Part shown: piece by piece, positions 11,901 to 13,052 of the stretch | Layout of the letters: every line of letters starts with the position of its first letter | How positions within the stretch are numbered: position 1 is the stretch's first letter | Assembly: GCA_035702665.1 (NCBI GenBank) | Contig: DASSQD010000104.1 | Location: 1-13,052 of the forward strand | Length of the DNA stretch: 13,052 nt | Reading direction: 5' to 3' | From: VBDM01 sp035702665 | Lineage (GTDB): Bacteria > Pseudomonadota > Gammaproteobacteria > Burkholderiales > SG8-39 | The notes under the pieces: generated by a model | The model's database searches: none | The model's input: the letters and a program-made list of their open reading frames with translations, nothing else | What the model was told of the DNA's origin: nothing | Program-made: the position numbers and the translations under genes

Positions 11901-13052
11901 TTACGTACTCCTGTGCCTCACGTAGCTCCCCGGTGCGCGCTCGCCGGGCTTGAACTTCGCATTTCCTAGGCGCGTGCGGGCCTTCACGCGCCCGCCCCCA
12001 TGATGACCGAGCCATTCTGTCCAATCGGTCCACCAGCTTCCGCGTTCTTCTGCGGCCGCCGCGAGCCAAGCTTCGGCGTGCGGAACGCGGTTCGCCCCGG
12101 TCCAGAAACTGCGCTTGTTGCGCGAGGCCGGATTGACTACGCCAGCGACATGACCGCTCGCTCCGAGCACGAAGCGCGTGTCGCCCCCGAGTAACTGCGT
12201 CGTGCGGTACGCCGTTCGCCAGGGCACGATATGATCCTCGCGGGTCGCCAGGGCGTAGGCCGGAACGGAAATCTTGCCTAGATCCACTGGCACGCCCAGC
12301 ACAGAGATCTTCTCCGGTTGGCACAGGTTGTTCTCGAGGTAGGTGTTGCGCACATACCAGCAGTACATCGGACCCGGAAGATTCGTCGAATCCGCGTTCC
12401 AATACAGCAAGTCGAAGGCCTCGGGAGGCTTGCCCTTCAGATAGTTGTTGACCACGTACGGCCAGACCAGATCGTTGGCGCGAAGGGCCGAGAACACCAA
12501 CGCAAGATCCCGGCCGGGCATCACGCCACCTCTGCCAATCGCCGCCTCGCGCAGCGCCACGCTCGGCTCGTCAATGAACAGCCCGATCTCGCCCGTGTCG
12601 GCGAAATCGAGCATCGAGGCGAGAAAGGTCGCGCTCGCTACCCGATCGTCGCCCCGCGCGGCTGCCACGGCCAGCGCGACCCCGAGCAGCGTACCTCCGA
12701 CGCAGAACCCGAGCGCGTTGACCTTCTCAACGCCCGAGACCGCGCGCGCCACATCAAGTGCCTCCAGGACGCCCTTGTCGACGTAGTCGTCCCACGTGAG
12801 GTGGCCCAGGTCATTCTCGACGTTGCGCCAGGACACCATGAATACGCCGTGCCCCTGCTCGAGCGCGAAGCGCACGAGGGAATTTTCCGGCTGAAGATCG
12901 AGGATGTAGTACTTGTTGATGCACGGCGGAACCATGACGACCGGGCGCTTGAACGCCGTTTCTGTGAGCGGCTTGTATTGAATGAGCTGCATCAACTCGT
13001 TCTGGTGGACCACCGCCCCTTCGGTCGCCGCGACGTTTCGCCCAAGCTCGAA
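11901..13052 (-). CDS. phaC: Class I poly(3-hydroxyalkanoate) synthase, 5' end outside the window
   Basis: PHA synthase polymerises (R)-3-hydroxyacyl-CoA at the granule surface. The window holds the C-terminal 383 residues, and the frame runs open to the last base, so roughly 200 residues are missing from a protein of about 590. The fragment opens with FELGRNVAATEGAVVHQNEL, a conserved PhaC segment. The lipase-like box is GFCVGG, with the catalytic cysteine at fragment residue 117. The Asp is in ATREDHIVPW (273) and the His in GASGHVAGVVNP (301), completing the triad. NDLVWPYVVNNYLKG and LPGPMYCWYVRNTYLENNL are typical of class I enzymes. The GTG at 13013 is internal and not the start. It heads a probable phaC-phaB-phaB-phaR operon whose promoter is outside the window. 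Confidence 0.96.
   Translation of the reverse strand, partial: FELGRNVAATEGAVVHQNELMQLIQYKPLTETAFKRPVVMVPPCINKYYILDLQPENSLVRFALEQGHGVFMVSWRNVENDLGHLTWDDYVDKGVLEALDVARAVSGVEKVNALGFCVGGTLLGVALAVAAARGDDRVASATFLASMLDFADTGEIGLFIDEPSVALREAAIGRGGVMPGRDLALVFSALRANDLVWPYVVNNYLKGKPPEAFDLLYWNADSTNLPGPMYCWYVRNTYLENNLCQPEKISVLGVPVDLGKISVPAYALATREDHIVPWRTAYRTTQLLGGDTRFVLGASGHVAGVVNPASRNKRSFWTGANRVPHAEAWLAAAAEERGSWWTDWTEWLGHHGGGRVKARTRLGNAKFKPGERAPGSYVRHRST

Noticed and set aside
10921..11925. 334-codon plus-strand open frame opposite the first reductase
   Set aside because: It is the reverse frame of a well-supported SDR gene, and its protein shows no recognisable fold.
11863..12402. Upstream extension of the first reductase frame to 450 residues
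   Set aside because: It lies inside phaC in another frame and has no domain. A ribosome site supports the start at 11862.
1..13052. CRISPR arrays, insertion sequences, phage genes, toxin-antitoxin pairs or tRNA genes
   Set aside because: I saw no regularly spaced repeats, transposase or integrase motifs, paired small genes or cloverleaf sequences on either strand. The gene content is ordinary chromosomal.

Overview
This 13 kb window looks like the chromosome of a GC-rich betaproteobacterium, most likely of the Burkholderiales or a close relative. The reasons are the prfB-lysS pair, a lone Bug-type (tripartite tricarboxylate transporter) solute receptor divergent from a LysR regulator, a class I PHA synthase followed by NADPH acetoacetyl-CoA reductases and PhaR, and glycine-zipper and RimO proteins of the proteobacterial type. 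The genus is inference only. There are no tRNA or rRNA genes, insertion sequences or CRISPR arrays, and no gene-free stretch exceeds 300 bases.

Layout. Positions 1-1826 (+) hold the 3' end of prfB (peptide release factor 2) and complete lysS (class II lysyl-tRNA synthetase), joined by a TAATG overlap. Positions 1849-3641 (-) hold a Bug periplasmic receptor followed by a class I SAM methyltransferase. A divergent LysR gene (3811-4761, +) shares a 169-bp intergenic region with the receptor, and a good T-N11-A LysR box lies at its centre. Positions 4762-4973 contain three inverted repeats ahead of a membrane-anchored glycine-zipper protein (4974-5606, +), which ends in a strong intrinsic terminator.

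Positions 5664-5865 are the most interesting non-coding part: a sigma70-like promoter, an RNA with the ykkC (guanidine-I type) core, and a hairpin before the Shine-Dalgarno. It leads into an EamA/DMT-family transporter and a MarC-family membrane protein (5866-7336, +). Together they look like a riboswitch-controlled export operon. The 3' half of the aptamer departs from the common guanidine-I form as I remember it, so the ligand is open.

The remainder (7337-13052, -) reads in transcription order phaC (5' end outside the window), a PhaB-type reductase, a second PhaB-type reductase, phaR, rimO and an RssA/NTE-type patatin phospholipase. PhaC polymerises (R)-3-hydroxyacyl-CoA supplied by the reductases, and PhaR is the polymer-sensing repressor of granule genes. 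The position between phaC and phaB where many relatives carry phaA (beta-ketothiolase) is occupied by a second reductase. rimO has no ATG, GTG or TTG near its proper N-terminus. Its best start is a CTG overlapping the phaR stop codon, preceded by GAGG. Stop/start overlaps also couple prfB-lysS and rimO-rssA. The converging marC and rssA genes end back to back with no base between their stop codons.
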